Notes: generated by a model not told the origin, from the letters alone. A DNA stretch of 64,000 nucleotides from Hoeflea sp. IMCC20628 (GCF_001011155.1 NZ_CP011479.1:2684501-2748500); one strand, 5' to 3'. Positions 17,962 to 27,461 are shown, counted from the first letter of the stretch. Numbers and translations are program-made.

Positions 17962-18534
17962 ATGCCGCAAGACCACATTCGATATGACATCCTTGCCCAG
18001 GACGCCTTGCGCGGCGTGATCCGCAAGGTGCTGTCCGAAGTGGCGGCCACCGGTTACCTGCCGGGCGACCATCATTTCTTCATCACCTTCCTGACCGAAG
18101 CGCCTGGCGTGCGGATCTCCACCGCGCTCAAGGAACGCTATCCGGAACAGATGACCATCGTGGTGCAGCATCAGTTCTGGGAAATGAAGGTCACCGAATC
18201 GCTGTTCGAGATCGGCCTGTCGTTCTCTGACAAACCCGAGAAGCTGGTGGTGCCGTTTGCCGCCGTGCGCGGGTTTTATGATCCGTCGGTCAATTTCGAA
18301 CTGGAATTCGACACTGCACTCGAAAACGCGGCCAATGATGGCGGCGAAGCTGACGAAGACGGCCGCGTTGAACTGGCCGGTACAATCGAACGGCTCGTCG
18401 AGCCTGCGGCCAAAACCGAGAAGACAGACGCGGCAGAAGCCGCCGACGGTGAAGCTGTGGCAGGCGAAGACGGAGCCGAGAAAAAGCCCGGTGCAGATGT
18501 CGTCTCGCTTGATTCTTTCCGCAAGAAGAGCTGA
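17962..18534 (+). CDS. sspB: ClpXP adaptor SspB (alpha type)
   Basis: Delivers ssrA-tagged proteins to the ClpXP protease. The 190-residue protein has the conserved SspB core (LPGDHHFFITFLTEAPGVRI, TIVVQHQFWEMKV, VPFAAVRGFYDPSVNFELEF), then an acidic linker rich in Glu/Ala, and a C-terminal VVSLDSFRKKS that corresponds to the ClpX-docking tail. ATG 17962 is chosen over an upstream ATG at 17896: AGGAAAG lies 9 bases before it and the family starts there. Followed by DUF4169 and RHH genes in the same direction. Confidence 0.93.
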   Translation: MPQDHIRYDILAQDALRGVIRKVLSEVAATGYLPGDHHFFITFLTEAPGVRISTALKERYPEQMTIVVQHQFWEMKVTESLFEIGLSFSDKPEKLVVPFAAVRGFYDPSVNFELEFDTALENAANDGGEADEDGRVELAGTIERLVEPAAKTEKTDAAEAADGEAVAGEDGAEKKPGADVVSLDSFRKKS

Positions 18535-18546
18535 CGGACCTGTCGG

Positions 18547-18741
18547 ATGAGCGGTGACGTCGTCAATCTGCGCATGGCCCGCAAACGCCGCGACCGCACC
18601 GCCAAGGAAGCGGACGCGGAGCGAAACCGTTTCGAGCACGGCCGCAGCAAGGCCGAGCGCGAGCTGGCCCGCGCCCGCAATGACAAAGCCACACGCGAGC
18701 ACGAGGCTTCGCGCCGCGAGCCCGGCGACAGCGGCACCTGA
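18547..18741 (+). CDS. DUF4169 family protein
   Basis: A 64-residue, highly charged protein rich in Arg, Glu and Ala (starting MSGDVVNLRMARKRRDRTAK). This is the DUF4169 pattern, known in rhizobia and relatives, usually located just after sspB as here (12-base gap). No catalytic features; probably helical. Its stop is two bases from the start of the next gene, so the three genes form an operon. Confidence 0.85.
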   Translation: MSGDVVNLRMARKRRDRTAKEADAERNRFEHGRSKAERELARARNDKATREHEASRREPGDSGT

Positions 18742-18743
18742 AA

Positions 18744-19010
18744 GTGCCGTTGCCTGCGCCAGGCGGACAGATCCGCAAACACTCTGTCAGCATTCGCGGG
18801 CATCGGACCAGCATCACGCTCGAAGACGCCTTCATGGACGGGCTCAAACGCATGGCGGATGAGCGCGGCATGGCGCTGGCTGCACTGATTGCCGAAATCG
18901 ACAGTGCCCACGACGCGCCGGTCAACCTGTCCTCGGCGATCCGCGTGGCGGTGCTTGACTGGGCGATGGGCGCCTCTGGTGAACCAACTTCAGGTCATGA
19001 CGACGATTGA
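18744..19010 (+). CDS. Ribbon-helix-helix domain protein
   Basis: An 88-residue small DNA-binding protein of the RHH_4 type: RKHSVSIRGHRTSITLEDAF forms the strand, followed by two helices (MDGLKRMADERGMALAALIA and NLSSAIRVAVLDWAM). GTG start two bases after the DUF4169 stop. The operon partner suggests a small repressor; its targets are unknown and no operator was identified. Confidence 0.82.
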   Translation: MPLPAPGGQIRKHSVSIRGHRTSITLEDAFMDGLKRMADERGMALAALIAEIDSAHDAPVNLSSAIRVAVLDWAMGASGEPTSGHDDD

Positions 19011-19035
19011 CGCATAGGTTGGCGTTGTCGGCATC

Positions 19036-21540
19036 CTATCGATTGATCAGTTTTTCCAGAGCCTCGACAACAGAATGCGAGATTGATTGGCTTGCGGCCA
19101 TCGCTTGCAGTGGACAGGGGAGATCCAGACGTTTGAGCGCCTTGGGGATTTCGAATGAGTTTGCCGATGACAGCCGCGCAAGTTGCGGCCATGTCACTGG
19201 GATTGCCACCGGTGCACCTTGGCGGGCGCGGATTGAATAGGGCGCGACCGCCGTTGCGCCGCGCTCATTGCGTAACCAGTCGATGAAGATCTTGCCCTTG
19301 CGCTTGGCCTTCGACATCGTCGCGACATAGCGGTCGGGATGGCGCTCTGCGAGATGGGTGGCGATGGTGCGGGCGAAAAAGGCCACCGTCTCCCATTCGG
19401 CAATGCGCCGCAACGGCACGATCACATGAACGCCCTTGCCGCCGGTGACCATTGGCAGACTGTCGAGGCCGATTTCGGCGAGCATCTTTCTGAGCTGTTT
19501 GGCAGCGGTCTTGACCTCGGCAAAATCCAGTCCTTCGTCGGGGTCTAGATCGAAGACGAGACGGTCGGGCTTTTCCAGCGCATCGGTGCGTGATCCCCAG
19601 ATGTGAAACTCGATCGAGCCCATCTGTGCTGCGGCAACGAATCCCTCCGGTTTCTCGATCACCATATAGGGCTCGGTCTTGCCCGAACTTTCCTCGATAT
19701 CGACACTGCCGATGCCATCGGGAAAGCCCTGGCCGGCATGTTTCTGGAAGAAGCAATCGCCATCGGTTCCGTCCGGGCAGCGCAGCAGCGAGACTGGCCG
19801 GTTGCCGGCAAAGCCCAGCATCCGCTCTGCTGCCTTGGCGTAATAGCTTGCGACGTCGCCCTTGGTGTAACCGTTATCAGCAAACACCACCCGGTCTGGA
19901 TGGCTGATCCGCACTCCGAGGAAACTCCCGTCCTCATGTTCCGAGGTGGCCGGTTCTTTCGGCATGTCCGGTTTTTCGAGCTTGACCATGGAGGCCTCCT
20001 TGTCTTCGCGGACGCCACGGAAAATACCGTGGCGGATACTGCCCTGATCAGTCAGTTCGGCATAATCGACCTCGATCACCAGATCGGGGGTGAGCCAATG
20101 TGCGGCCCGGGCAATGTCGGCAGGCACTTCGTCGAACGGGCTCGTCTGGCGCGTGCGCGTTCCCATCAGGGATGACAGCTTGTCGAGATCGCGTTCACCC
20201 AGGCCGCCGCCAACACGTCCGCGGTAACGCAGAACTCCATTTTCGAGCGAACCAACCAGCAGCGATGCAAACGGCCGGCCCTTGGCTTGCGACGGCGAAT
20301 AGCCGCCAACAATGAATTCCTGGCGCAGCCTGGTCTTGATCTTCAACCAGCTGCCGCTTCGGCTTCCCGCATAAACGCTGTCACACGCCTTGGAGATGAT
20401 CCCCTCGCCGCCCGCTTTCTCGATCGCCTTGAACACTTCCGGACCGTGCCCGACCACATGTTCCGAGTAGCGGATCGGTGTGTCCTTGGATTGTTCTGCA
20501 AGCAGCGACGCCAGTGCCTCCTTGCGCTCGATCAGCGGGCGCTTGTCGAGTTTTTCGCCATCAAGCTCAAGCAGGTCGAAGGCCATGAAGATAACCGGCC
20601 TCCCCTGCTCCAGATCGCGCTGAAGCGCGGAGAAATTCGAGCCCTTGCCATTGCTGACGGACACCACCTCGCCGTCGATCAGGGCACTGCGGCAATCGAG
20701 CTCGGCAAAGGCCTCGTCCAGTCCGGCATAGCGGTCTGTCCAGTCCAGCCCGGAGCGGGTGTAGAGTTTGGTCCCGCCCTTTCCCAGTGCCGCCAGGCAG
20801 CGATAGCCGTCGAACTTGGTTTCGTGCAGCCAGTCATCGCCCTCGGGAACATGATCGGAAAGCTTGGCAAGCTGCGGCTTGCGGAATTTTGGCGTGGCCA
20901 GGTTGAATCCGGGCTTGGCCTTCGCCTTGCTGGGTTTCTTCGGCTTAGGTTTGGCAGCAGCTTTGCCGGCCGCGATGTCAACCATGCTGCGCCCGGTTGC
21001 GATGCTGGTGTCATAGCGTTCAATGAGGCCGTCTTCGGTGTCCTCTTCGAGCGAATCGTGTTCCTTGATGAGCAGCCAGTTCTCGCGCTTTTCCTTCGTG
21101 TGCATGCGCACCAAGGTCCACTTGCCCTGCATTCTCTGACCATGCAGAACGAATTTCAGTTTTCCTGACTTCAGGCCTTCGGCGAAATCATCTTGCGGCT
21201 GCCACCAGCCCTGATCCCACAGCATCACCGTGCCGGCGCCATATTGCTTGGCCGGAATGGTGCCTTCGAAACTGCCATAATCGAGCGGATGGTCCTCGGT
21301 GCGAACCGCCAGCCGTTTGACCGATGGATCGGCGCTTGGCCCCTTGGTGACGGCCCAGCTGAGCAGCACGCCGTCCCATTCCAGCCGGAAATCATAATGC
21401 AGTCGGCGCGCGTCATGTTTCTGCACGACAAAGACCGGCCGACCGGAGGTCTTGGGCGGGCTGTCGCCGCTTGGCTCGGCGGTTTTGGAAAAGTCGCGCT
21501 TGGCTGCATAGTCAGCAAGTCTTTTGGCAGACACCGCCAT
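19036..21540 (-). CDS. ligD: Multidomain DNA ligase LigD
   Basis: End-joining ligase. The 834 residues are ordered phosphoesterase, ligase, polymerase. The 3'-phosphoesterase domain has VVQKHDARRLHYDFRLEWDG and HPLDYGSFEGTIP. The ATP-dependent ligase domain has the nucleotidyl-lysine motif ETKFDGYR, near residue 245. The C-terminal primase-polymerase domain has VFDLDPDEGLDF, GGKGVHVIVPL and DWLRNERGATAVAPYSIRAR. A Lys/Pro-rich linker (KPKPKKPSKAKAK) separates the first two. Start overlaps the ku stop (TGATG), so Ku and LigD are made together. Confidence 0.95.
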   Translation of the reverse strand: MAVSAKRLADYAAKRDFSKTAEPSGDSPPKTSGRPVFVVQKHDARRLHYDFRLEWDGVLLSWAVTKGPSADPSVKRLAVRTEDHPLDYGSFEGTIPAKQYGAGTVMLWDQGWWQPQDDFAEGLKSGKLKFVLHGQRMQGKWTLVRMHTKEKRENWLLIKEHDSLEEDTEDGLIERYDTSIATGRSMVDIAAGKAAAKPKPKKPSKAKAKPGFNLATPKFRKPQLAKLSDHVPEGDDWLHETKFDGYRCLAALGKGGTKLYTRSGLDWTDRYAGLDEAFAELDCRSALIDGEVVSVSNGKGSNFSALQRDLEQGRPVIFMAFDLLELDGEKLDKRPLIERKEALASLLAEQSKDTPIRYSEHVVGHGPEVFKAIEKAGGEGIISKACDSVYAGSRSGSWLKIKTRLRQEFIVGGYSPSQAKGRPFASLLVGSLENGVLRYRGRVGGGLGERDLDKLSSLMGTRTRQTSPFDEVPADIARAAHWLTPDLVIEVDYAELTDQGSIRHGIFRGVREDKEASMVKLEKPDMPKEPATSEHEDGSFLGVRISHPDRVVFADNGYTKGDVASYYAKAAERMLGFAGNRPVSLLRCPDGTDGDCFFQKHAGQGFPDGIGSVDIEESSGKTEPYMVIEKPEGFVAAAQMGSIEFHIWGSRTDALEKPDRLVFDLDPDEGLDFAEVKTAAKQLRKMLAEIGLDSLPMVTGGKGVHVIVPLRRIAEWETVAFFARTIATHLAERHPDRYVATMSKAKRKGKIFIDWLRNERGATAVAPYSIRARQGAPVAIPVTWPQLARLSSANSFEIPKALKRLDLPCPLQAMAASQSISHSVVEALEKLINR

Positions 21541-22436
21541 CAGGCAGATTTCTTTCTGGCCGAGGCCTTCTTGCCGCTGGCCGTTGATTTGGTTGAGCGC
21601 GTGGGTGATTTCTTGCCGGATCCGGTGGAGGCCTTGCCACCCTCGGCTTTGGCAAGGCTCTGCTTCAGCGCCGCCATCAGATCGATCACATTGCCGCCAC
21701 CGCCGCTGTCGCTGCTGGTGTCATCGGTCTGGACCCGCTTGGTTGATTTGCTTTTGGTCTTGCGGTCGATCAGATCCCTGAGTGCTGCGGTGTAATTGTC
21801 CTTGAAAGCGTCAGCCTTGAAGGCAGCCGTCTTGCGCTTGATCAGCGATTTGGCAACGTCGAGCAGATCCTCGTCGGCGGTGTCGTCCTCGATTTCGGAA
21901 AACAGCGGATCGGCATCGCGGATCTCGTCCGCATAATGCAGGGTTTCGAGCAGCAGACCATCGCCGCTGGGCTTGACCGCAGCCAGATATTCCTTGCCGC
22001 GCATGGTCACCTGCCCCAGCCCGATCATCTTGGTTTCGCGCAAGGCGTCGCGAACGACCCGGTAGGCATCTTCGGCAAGATCGTCGGTAGGCACAAGGTA
22101 ATAAGGCTTGTTGAAATAGAGCGGGGATATTTCGCAGGCGTCAACGAACTGAACCAGCTCAAGGGTTTTCTTGGTTTCGAGCTTGATGTCATCAACGTCG
22201 TCGGGATCGATCAGCAGATACTGATCCTTCTCATATTCAAACCCCTTCATGATATCGTCGGCATCAACCGGGCCAACACCGGGCACAGTCTTCTCGTAGC
22301 GGACCGGCTTTCCCGATGGTCCGTGAATCTGCCTGAAACTGATGCGCGCACCTGTCTTGGTGGCGGAATACATTTCCACGGGAATCGACACCAGGGACAA
22401 CCGCAATTGTCCTTTCCATATCGGTCGCGCTGCCAT
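21540..22436 (-). CDS. ku: Ku DNA-end-binding protein
   Basis: Bacterial Ku, a homodimer that threads onto double-strand ends and recruits LigD. The 298 residues start MAARPIWKGQLRLSLVSIPV as expected, with the Ku core through LETLHYADEIRD, then a Lys/Ser-rich C-terminal extension (KKSPTRSTKSTASGKKASAR) that in this family promotes DNA binding and LigD interaction. GGGAGG precedes the ATG at 5 bases. Located 165 bases from the AsmA-like gene, first in the ku-ligD operon. Confidence 0.95.
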   Translation of the reverse strand: MAARPIWKGQLRLSLVSIPVEMYSATKTGARISFRQIHGPSGKPVRYEKTVPGVGPVDADDIMKGFEYEKDQYLLIDPDDVDDIKLETKKTLELVQFVDACEISPLYFNKPYYLVPTDDLAEDAYRVVRDALRETKMIGLGQVTMRGKEYLAAVKPSGDGLLLETLHYADEIRDADPLFSEIEDDTADEDLLDVAKSLIKRKTAAFKADAFKDNYTAALRDLIDRKTKSKSTKRVQTDDTSSDSGGGGNVIDLMAALKQSLAKAEGGKASTGSGKKSPTRSTKSTASGKKASARKKSA

Positions 22437-22601
22437 TACTCCCTCCCACTGCGTTAGCCGGGTCTGGAAGATCGCTTCAGCGCCCCCAACTATCCCGTCA
22501 ATGGTTCAACGATTGAGACCGGCATGGGTTCCATGGTGGAGAAAAGCAGGGGGTATGCGAAGAGCGATCGGCCTAGGACCAGAGCTCAAAAGCGCGGTGG
22601 C

Positions 22602-25600
22602 TTATTGTCCACCAGCAGCAAAATTGAAGAAGGCATAGGCGTGGTCGATGGCCTCACCACTGGTCTGAGCTGCCCGGGCCAGTTTGGGCAAAAGCGTGGC
22701 CGCCAGTTCGACATCTTCCGGCACCGAGGCAAGGAAGCGATCATTGCCCGAAACCACCAGAATGGCCTGTAAATCAGCCTTTCTTTCAGTCATTTCCACC
22801 AGCTTGATTTCGAATACCGCCTGACCGCCGGATCGCTTGACGAACTGGTCAATCCGGTAGCAGAAGCCATCGCTGTCGATCAAATAGAAGACGGCGGTGC
22901 TGCTGGACGCGCCGGTGAGCACGCCGCGCAATGTTTCACCGCTGTTGATGCGATCATTGTCCAACGTCAGAGCCAGCTCGGACTTGCCGGAAATCGCCGA
23001 CTGCTCGAGAAAATCGGGCAGTGGACATTGTGCGCTGGACAGCAGTCTGACCTGAAGGTCAGGCTCGAAACCGAAGGCAGACTTGAAGTGATTGTAGAAG
23101 ATCTGGAAGGCTTCGACCTTGTCGCCCATTCCTTCCAGCGCCATGCTGTCGGGCGTTTTTGACACCAACCGGACTTGAAAACAGGCATTGTCCTGGTGGT
23201 CTTCAACCCATTGCACGCGTGGATCCGCCGTTTCCGAAACCGGCTCGGCTGGCGTCTGCGGCTCGACTGCCTCTGCAGCGGCCACCTCATTCTGCTTTGC
23301 CCTGGCCGCAGCCTCCATCTCGTCCGCCCTGGCCGCTTCCGATGCCGCCTGGCGTTCTATAATGGCTTTCAATTCAGCTTCATCAGCTGCGGCTTGGCGT
23401 TCGGCAGCCGCTTGCAATTCAGCGACTTCCGCTGCCGCCTGACGCTCCGCTGCGGCTTTCTGTTCAGCGGCTTCCGCGGCTGCCTGGCGCTCTGCAGCTG
23501 CTTTCTGTTCAGCGGCTTCAGCTGCTGCCTGACGTTCCGCTGCGGCTTTCACTTCAGCGAAGCGGACTTGTTCCGCTTGTTTTTCGGCCAATTCCGCAGC
23601 CAGGTCTTCCGCCAACTTTGCTGCGGCTGCAGCGGCCTCTGCCTCACGCGCCTGGCGGGCTTCTTCGGCAACCCGCTTGGCTTCTTCCGCCGCGCGCAAG
23701 GCCGCGGCCTTCTCTTCGGCAATGCGGGCTTTCTCGGCTTCTTCCGCCGCCAACTTTGCGGCAGCCGCTTCCGCCTTTCGAATTTTCTCTGCTTCTTCCG
23801 CTGCAAGTTTGGCGGCCGCAATCTCAGCTTCTCGCGCAGCCTCCGCAGCAATCTTGGCCTCGGCCTCCTGCTGCAGCCTTGCTTCTTCGGCCAGGCGTGC
23901 TGATTCTTCGGCTTGCAGCCGCGCCGCCTCCTCGGCTTCGACCCGCGCCCGTTCTGCGGCCTCACGCTGGCTGGCGCGTTCGGTCAGAAGTGCGATTTCG
24001 CGCCTGAGCCGCTGCTTTTCAACAACTCCGGCCTGCAGCAGTTCGACCTTGCGCCGTTCCCGTTCAAAATTCCGCATCGAGAGATAGGTGGTCATCTGGC
24101 TGGCGTCGATGGACACTGCCGGGTCAACCAGAAGGCCGCCAATACCGAACACCACAGATGGGTCTGCGCCGGCGATCGCCTCAACGCCGGGCTCGAAGGT
24201 CATCCGCCAATTCGCATCGAGATGAAGGTCGGTCAGGTCGACGCGGGCATCACCAGCCAGACGGGTCTGGTCATCCTGGATTTCGGCGTTGGAAAACCGA
24301 ATGATTCCACCGGTCAGGGTGAAAGGCAGACGCAGCGACTCTGCGCCCAATTCGCCACCGGGCATCAACCCGGCAATCATTTCGGTCACCGGTTCGACCT
24401 CAATTTCAAATCCTTCGCGATCGGTCACTCCGAGAATGCGGGGGAAAGCATCGGGATCGAGGCCGGATATCGTCAGATCATCGACCAGCAGTTCTCCACC
24501 CCCGGCCAGTGACGTGACCAGTTCGCGGATGGATTTGCCGGTACCTTCCAGGCTGACGCTGGCCCCGGCCCGGCCGGCCAGTACGGAAGAGCCGCGAACC
24601 GCCCGATCAAGGGCAGCCAGATCGGATCCAGATGCCGAAATGCGGCCGGACATGAACACCGTTCCATCGGTGTTGGACAGAGACAGAGTGCCGCCCAGAC
24701 GGCCGCCAAACCAGTCGGCTTCGGCCTGATCGAGAACCATCGTTCCCGTGCCGGTCGACAGATCAGCCGTCAGATTTTGCGCGGTCCCACCCCGCCCGAG
24801 ATCAAACTCGCCGGCTTGCAAGGCAATTGTCATATCCGGCTGCCCGGGCGCAGGCGGCAGGAACCGGTCGTCGCTCCAGCTTGCGCCATCCGTGCCAGCC
24901 AAGTGAGAGCCCAGAGCCTTTTCGCCCAGCCAGCCAAGGCCTATGCGGTCGAACCGCAAGCTGCCGGTGCCGGTTATTCCGGAGGCCGAACGGTCAAACT
25001 CCAGCTCGCCCGAAAATCCGTTGTCTACTGCCTTGCCGGTGATCTCGGACAGCAACACCTGCTGATCATTCATGGCCAGAAACGCGGTCATCGATAGCGG
25101 CAATCCTGCGCCAGACTGCGGTAGTGACTGACCCAGCATGATGGCGAAAGGCTCGATATCGGCGGCGTCGATTTCGAGATTGAACAGACCCGTGGCCGCC
25201 TCACTTGCCGGGATGCTTCCATTGCCCTTGAGGGTGACCATCGAAGCGCCCGAGGTCAACGTTGCGTCAATTTCGAGGTCGCCGTCATCGTCTCCGCCAG
25301 AGACGTTCAACCTCAATGCTGCCGGGCCCTCGCCTTCAAGCGGCAGAACGTCCACACCGGCCTGTTCGAGAATCTGGTAGGCCTCGGGGTTGTCCGCAGC
25401 AACATCAATGGTGCGCGGGCCATCGCCTCCAGGCATGAAACCGGTTCCTGCGGCACGAATCCTGAACGTACTGCCACCGGCGGTGCCGGTGACAGTGAGA
25501 TCCGGTCCCGATTCCGGATCGAGGGCAAGATTGATATCGGCAGACAAGGCGTCGAACGCAAAGCTGTTGGCGGCAAGACGGCGGACAATCTGGTGATCGC

Positions 25601-27416
25601 CGGTCGCCTGCGCGGCCAGATCAAACAGACCGCTGGCTTCAGCAGCGCCGAGCTGACCGCTGATCGTTCCGCCGGGATTTGCCACCGGTCCTTGCAGCGA
25701 TGCGGAAAACGAGCCTGATGCGCCTCCGAAATCGGCGAATTTGAGACTGTCGACCGTCAAGCGGCTGTCGCGCCACAGCAGCGATGTCTCAAAACCGTTG
25801 AGGCGATAAGCGCCAGCGGTAAGAGTGTCGGCCTTGATCCGGGCAGCCAGGTTGTAATCGACAAGCGGACGCACCGAACTGGTCTCGCCGCCCGCAAGCA
25901 GCGCCAGCGCCCGAACCGCGTCGACATCGAGCGTGTCGCCGGATAGCTCCACCGAGAGCGACGGTGGTCCTTCGGCCGGCACTTCGCGCTCCAAACGGCC
26001 TTTGAGAATTGCGGGACCGACCGCGACTTCCAGCGTTTCGAACCGCTGCAGTGCCGGCGACAGACTGACATTGGCGGAAAAACCGGCAGCACCAAGCCGC
26101 CGGATCACAGGATCAACATCTCCGACAAGCCAGTTGGCCAATCCCGACGGCTGGGTCGAGGCGACGGTCAGCGTGCCGTTGAAACTGGCATCCTTGCCCG
26201 ACACCAGCCGGCCGCGCGCCTCAACGGTTGTGCGTCCGGGCAGATTGGCGGAAAATCCGTCGATCAGCCAGGCGTCGCCATCGGGCCGGGCGTCCAGCGT
26301 GATTTCGCGCAATGTCGTGTCTCCGGCAACGATGGCCGGCAGATTGAGCGATACACGCCCTGGCAATGGCGGTGGCGGCAGCCGGTCTATCAGCGCATTG
26401 ATCACAGCCAGCCGTTCTGCTGCAGGAACAGCCACAGCCCTGTCGCCGGGTGAGGCTGTTTCGTCGCCGATCTGGTCCATGTTGATTTGCTGGCCATCGG
26501 CGATCAGCAGGAATTCGGGATTAGGACCGGTGTCGACTGTGGCCTGTCCGGTCACCACATAAGGATCAGCCGACATTCCCATTTCCGCGCGCCACTCCTG
26601 GATCGTCAGACGCTCATTGGTGGCGGCAAAATCGCCCTTGGCCACAATCAATGGCCGTTCCGGCGCACTGCCTCCCGCATCGGTATCCGCCAGCGCGGTG
26701 AACGTGAAAAGCCCATCATAGTGCGGTTTGTCACCTTCAATCCGCGCTTCGCCCTCCGTCTCCAGAAGCACCGGCCAGGTATCAGGCGCCAGCCGCATGC
26801 GCATCCGGATGGCGCCATTGCTTTGGGCAATGCCAGTGGAGATCGACACGCCGCCACGCTGGCCGGCAATCTCGCCTTCGGCTTCAATGGACCACGGACC
26901 GGATAGTGATTTCGCGGACACCAGAGCATTAACGTTCTTAATGCGGTGGGTGCGCCCGTTCTGCTCATCGATGACGGTGATATCGGCGTTCTGGATGGTG
27001 ACGTGCTCAAGCACCACCAGATCCCCCGGTGGTGTCGGTTTGCGCTTGAGCGCCCAATCCAGCGTGCCATCATCAAGAATCCGCACGACAGCCTGGGGAG
27101 CTTCCACCCGCATATCGAAGATCCGCACTTCGCCGCTGAGGAACGGTGCCAGTTCAGCATCCATCGAGAATTTGCTGACCGTCATCGCCGGTTGTGCCTC
27201 GTCACCGACGGTGACGTCCGAGAAGGTGACTGACGGGAACGGCAACAGCCGCGCATCGGCCTCGCCACGAACCTTCACCGGCTGGCCAATAATGCGCCCC
27301 GCCTCGGCCTCAAAAGCGGTCCGATAGCTGCTCCAGTCAATAAAATAGGGAGCGATCAGCGCTGCAAACAGCGCCAACACCAGCAATCCACCAAGACCGA
27401 CAAATACACGAACCAG
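22602..27416 (-). CDS. Giant AsmA-like protein with coiled-coil insert and extra C-terminal domain
   Basis: About 1,604 residues. The N terminus is a signal anchor (VGLGGLLVLALFAALIAPYF), followed by an AsmA domain (QPVKVRGEADARLLPFPSVT; AsmA C-terminal-like segments to about residue 1,100). AsmA-family proteins bridge the periplasm and move lipids. A 250-residue Ala/Glu/Lys-rich coiled coil follows (about 1,115-1,365), including five 15-residue repeats, and then a 210-residue globular end (from PRVQWVEDHQDNACF) that I do not identify. The frame has no ATG, GTG or TTG near the binding site: GGAGG at 27426-27430 is 9 bases before an in-frame CTG at 27416, which restores the signal anchor. TTG at 27386 is the alternative. 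Confidence 0.82.
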   Translation of the reverse strand: MVRVFVGLGGLLVLALFAALIAPYFIDWSSYRTAFEAEAGRIIGQPVKVRGEADARLLPFPSVTFSDVTVGDEAQPAMTVSKFSMDAELAPFLSGEVRIFDMRVEAPQAVVRILDDGTLDWALKRKPTPPGDLVVLEHVTIQNADITVIDEQNGRTHRIKNVNALVSAKSLSGPWSIEAEGEIAGQRGGVSISTGIAQSNGAIRMRMRLAPDTWPVLLETEGEARIEGDKPHYDGLFTFTALADTDAGGSAPERPLIVAKGDFAATNERLTIQEWRAEMGMSADPYVVTGQATVDTGPNPEFLLIADGQQINMDQIGDETASPGDRAVAVPAAERLAVINALIDRLPPPPLPGRVSLNLPAIVAGDTTLREITLDARPDGDAWLIDGFSANLPGRTTVEARGRLVSGKDASFNGTLTVASTQPSGLANWLVGDVDPVIRRLGAAGFSANVSLSPALQRFETLEVAVGPAILKGRLEREVPAEGPPSLSVELSGDTLDVDAVRALALLAGGETSSVRPLVDYNLAARIKADTLTAGAYRLNGFETSLLWRDSRLTVDSLKFADFGGASGSFSASLQGPVANPGGTISGQLGAAEASGLFDLAAQATGDHQIVRRLAANSFAFDALSADINLALDPESGPDLTVTGTAGGSTFRIRAAGTGFMPGGDGPRTIDVAADNPEAYQILEQAGVDVLPLEGEGPAALRLNVSGGDDDGDLEIDATLTSGASMVTLKGNGSIPASEAATGLFNLEIDAADIEPFAIMLGQSLPQSGAGLPLSMTAFLAMNDQQVLLSEITGKAVDNGFSGELEFDRSASGITGTGSLRFDRIGLGWLGEKALGSHLAGTDGASWSDDRFLPPAPGQPDMTIALQAGEFDLGRGGTAQNLTADLSTGTGTMVLDQAEADWFGGRLGGTLSLSNTDGTVFMSGRISASGSDLAALDRAVRGSSVLAGRAGASVSLEGTGKSIRELVTSLAGGGELLVDDLTISGLDPDAFPRILGVTDREGFEIEVEPVTEMIAGLMPGGELGAESLRLPFTLTGGIIRFSNAEIQDDQTRLAGDARVDLTDLHLDANWRMTFEPGVEAIAGADPSVVFGIGGLLVDPAVSIDASQMTTYLSMRNFERERRKVELLQAGVVEKQRLRREIALLTERASQREAAERARVEAEEAARLQAEESARLAEEARLQQEAEAKIAAEAAREAEIAAAKLAAEEAEKIRKAEAAAAKLAAEEAEKARIAEEKAAALRAAEEAKRVAEEARQAREAEAAAAAAKLAEDLAAELAEKQAEQVRFAEVKAAAERQAAAEAAEQKAAAERQAAAEAAEQKAAAERQAAAEVAELQAAAERQAAADEAELKAIIERQAASEAARADEMEAAARAKQNEVAAAEAVEPQTPAEPVSETADPRVQWVEDHQDNACFQVRLVSKTPDSMALEGMGDKVEAFQIFYNHFKSAFGFEPDLQVRLLSSAQCPLPDFLEQSAISGKSELALTLDNDRINSGETLRGVLTGASSSTAVFYLIDSDGFCYRIDQFVKRSGGQAVFEIKLVEMTERKADLQAILVVSGNDRFLASVPEDVELAATLLPKLARAAQTSGEAIDHAYAFFNFAAGGQ
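23327..23551 (-). repeat. Five tandem 45-bp repeats within the AsmA-like gene
   Basis: Five consecutive 15-residue units: AAAERQAAAEAAEQK twice, then AAAERQAAAEVAELQ, AAAERQAAADEAELK and a diverged AIIERQAASEAARAD. They lie at the end of the coiled coil. The decay toward the 3' end and near-identity of the first two suggest recent duplication; copy number may vary between strains. Confidence 0.8.
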
Positions 27417-27461
27417 TTTCTTAATCCTCCGCCGCGATCAGCATGACCACTCTGTTACGTC

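Noticed and set aside
23252-24080. Possible CRISPR or tandem array in the Ala/Glu-rich stretch
   Set aside because: The repeats are coding and in frame with a 45-bp period, with no spacers.
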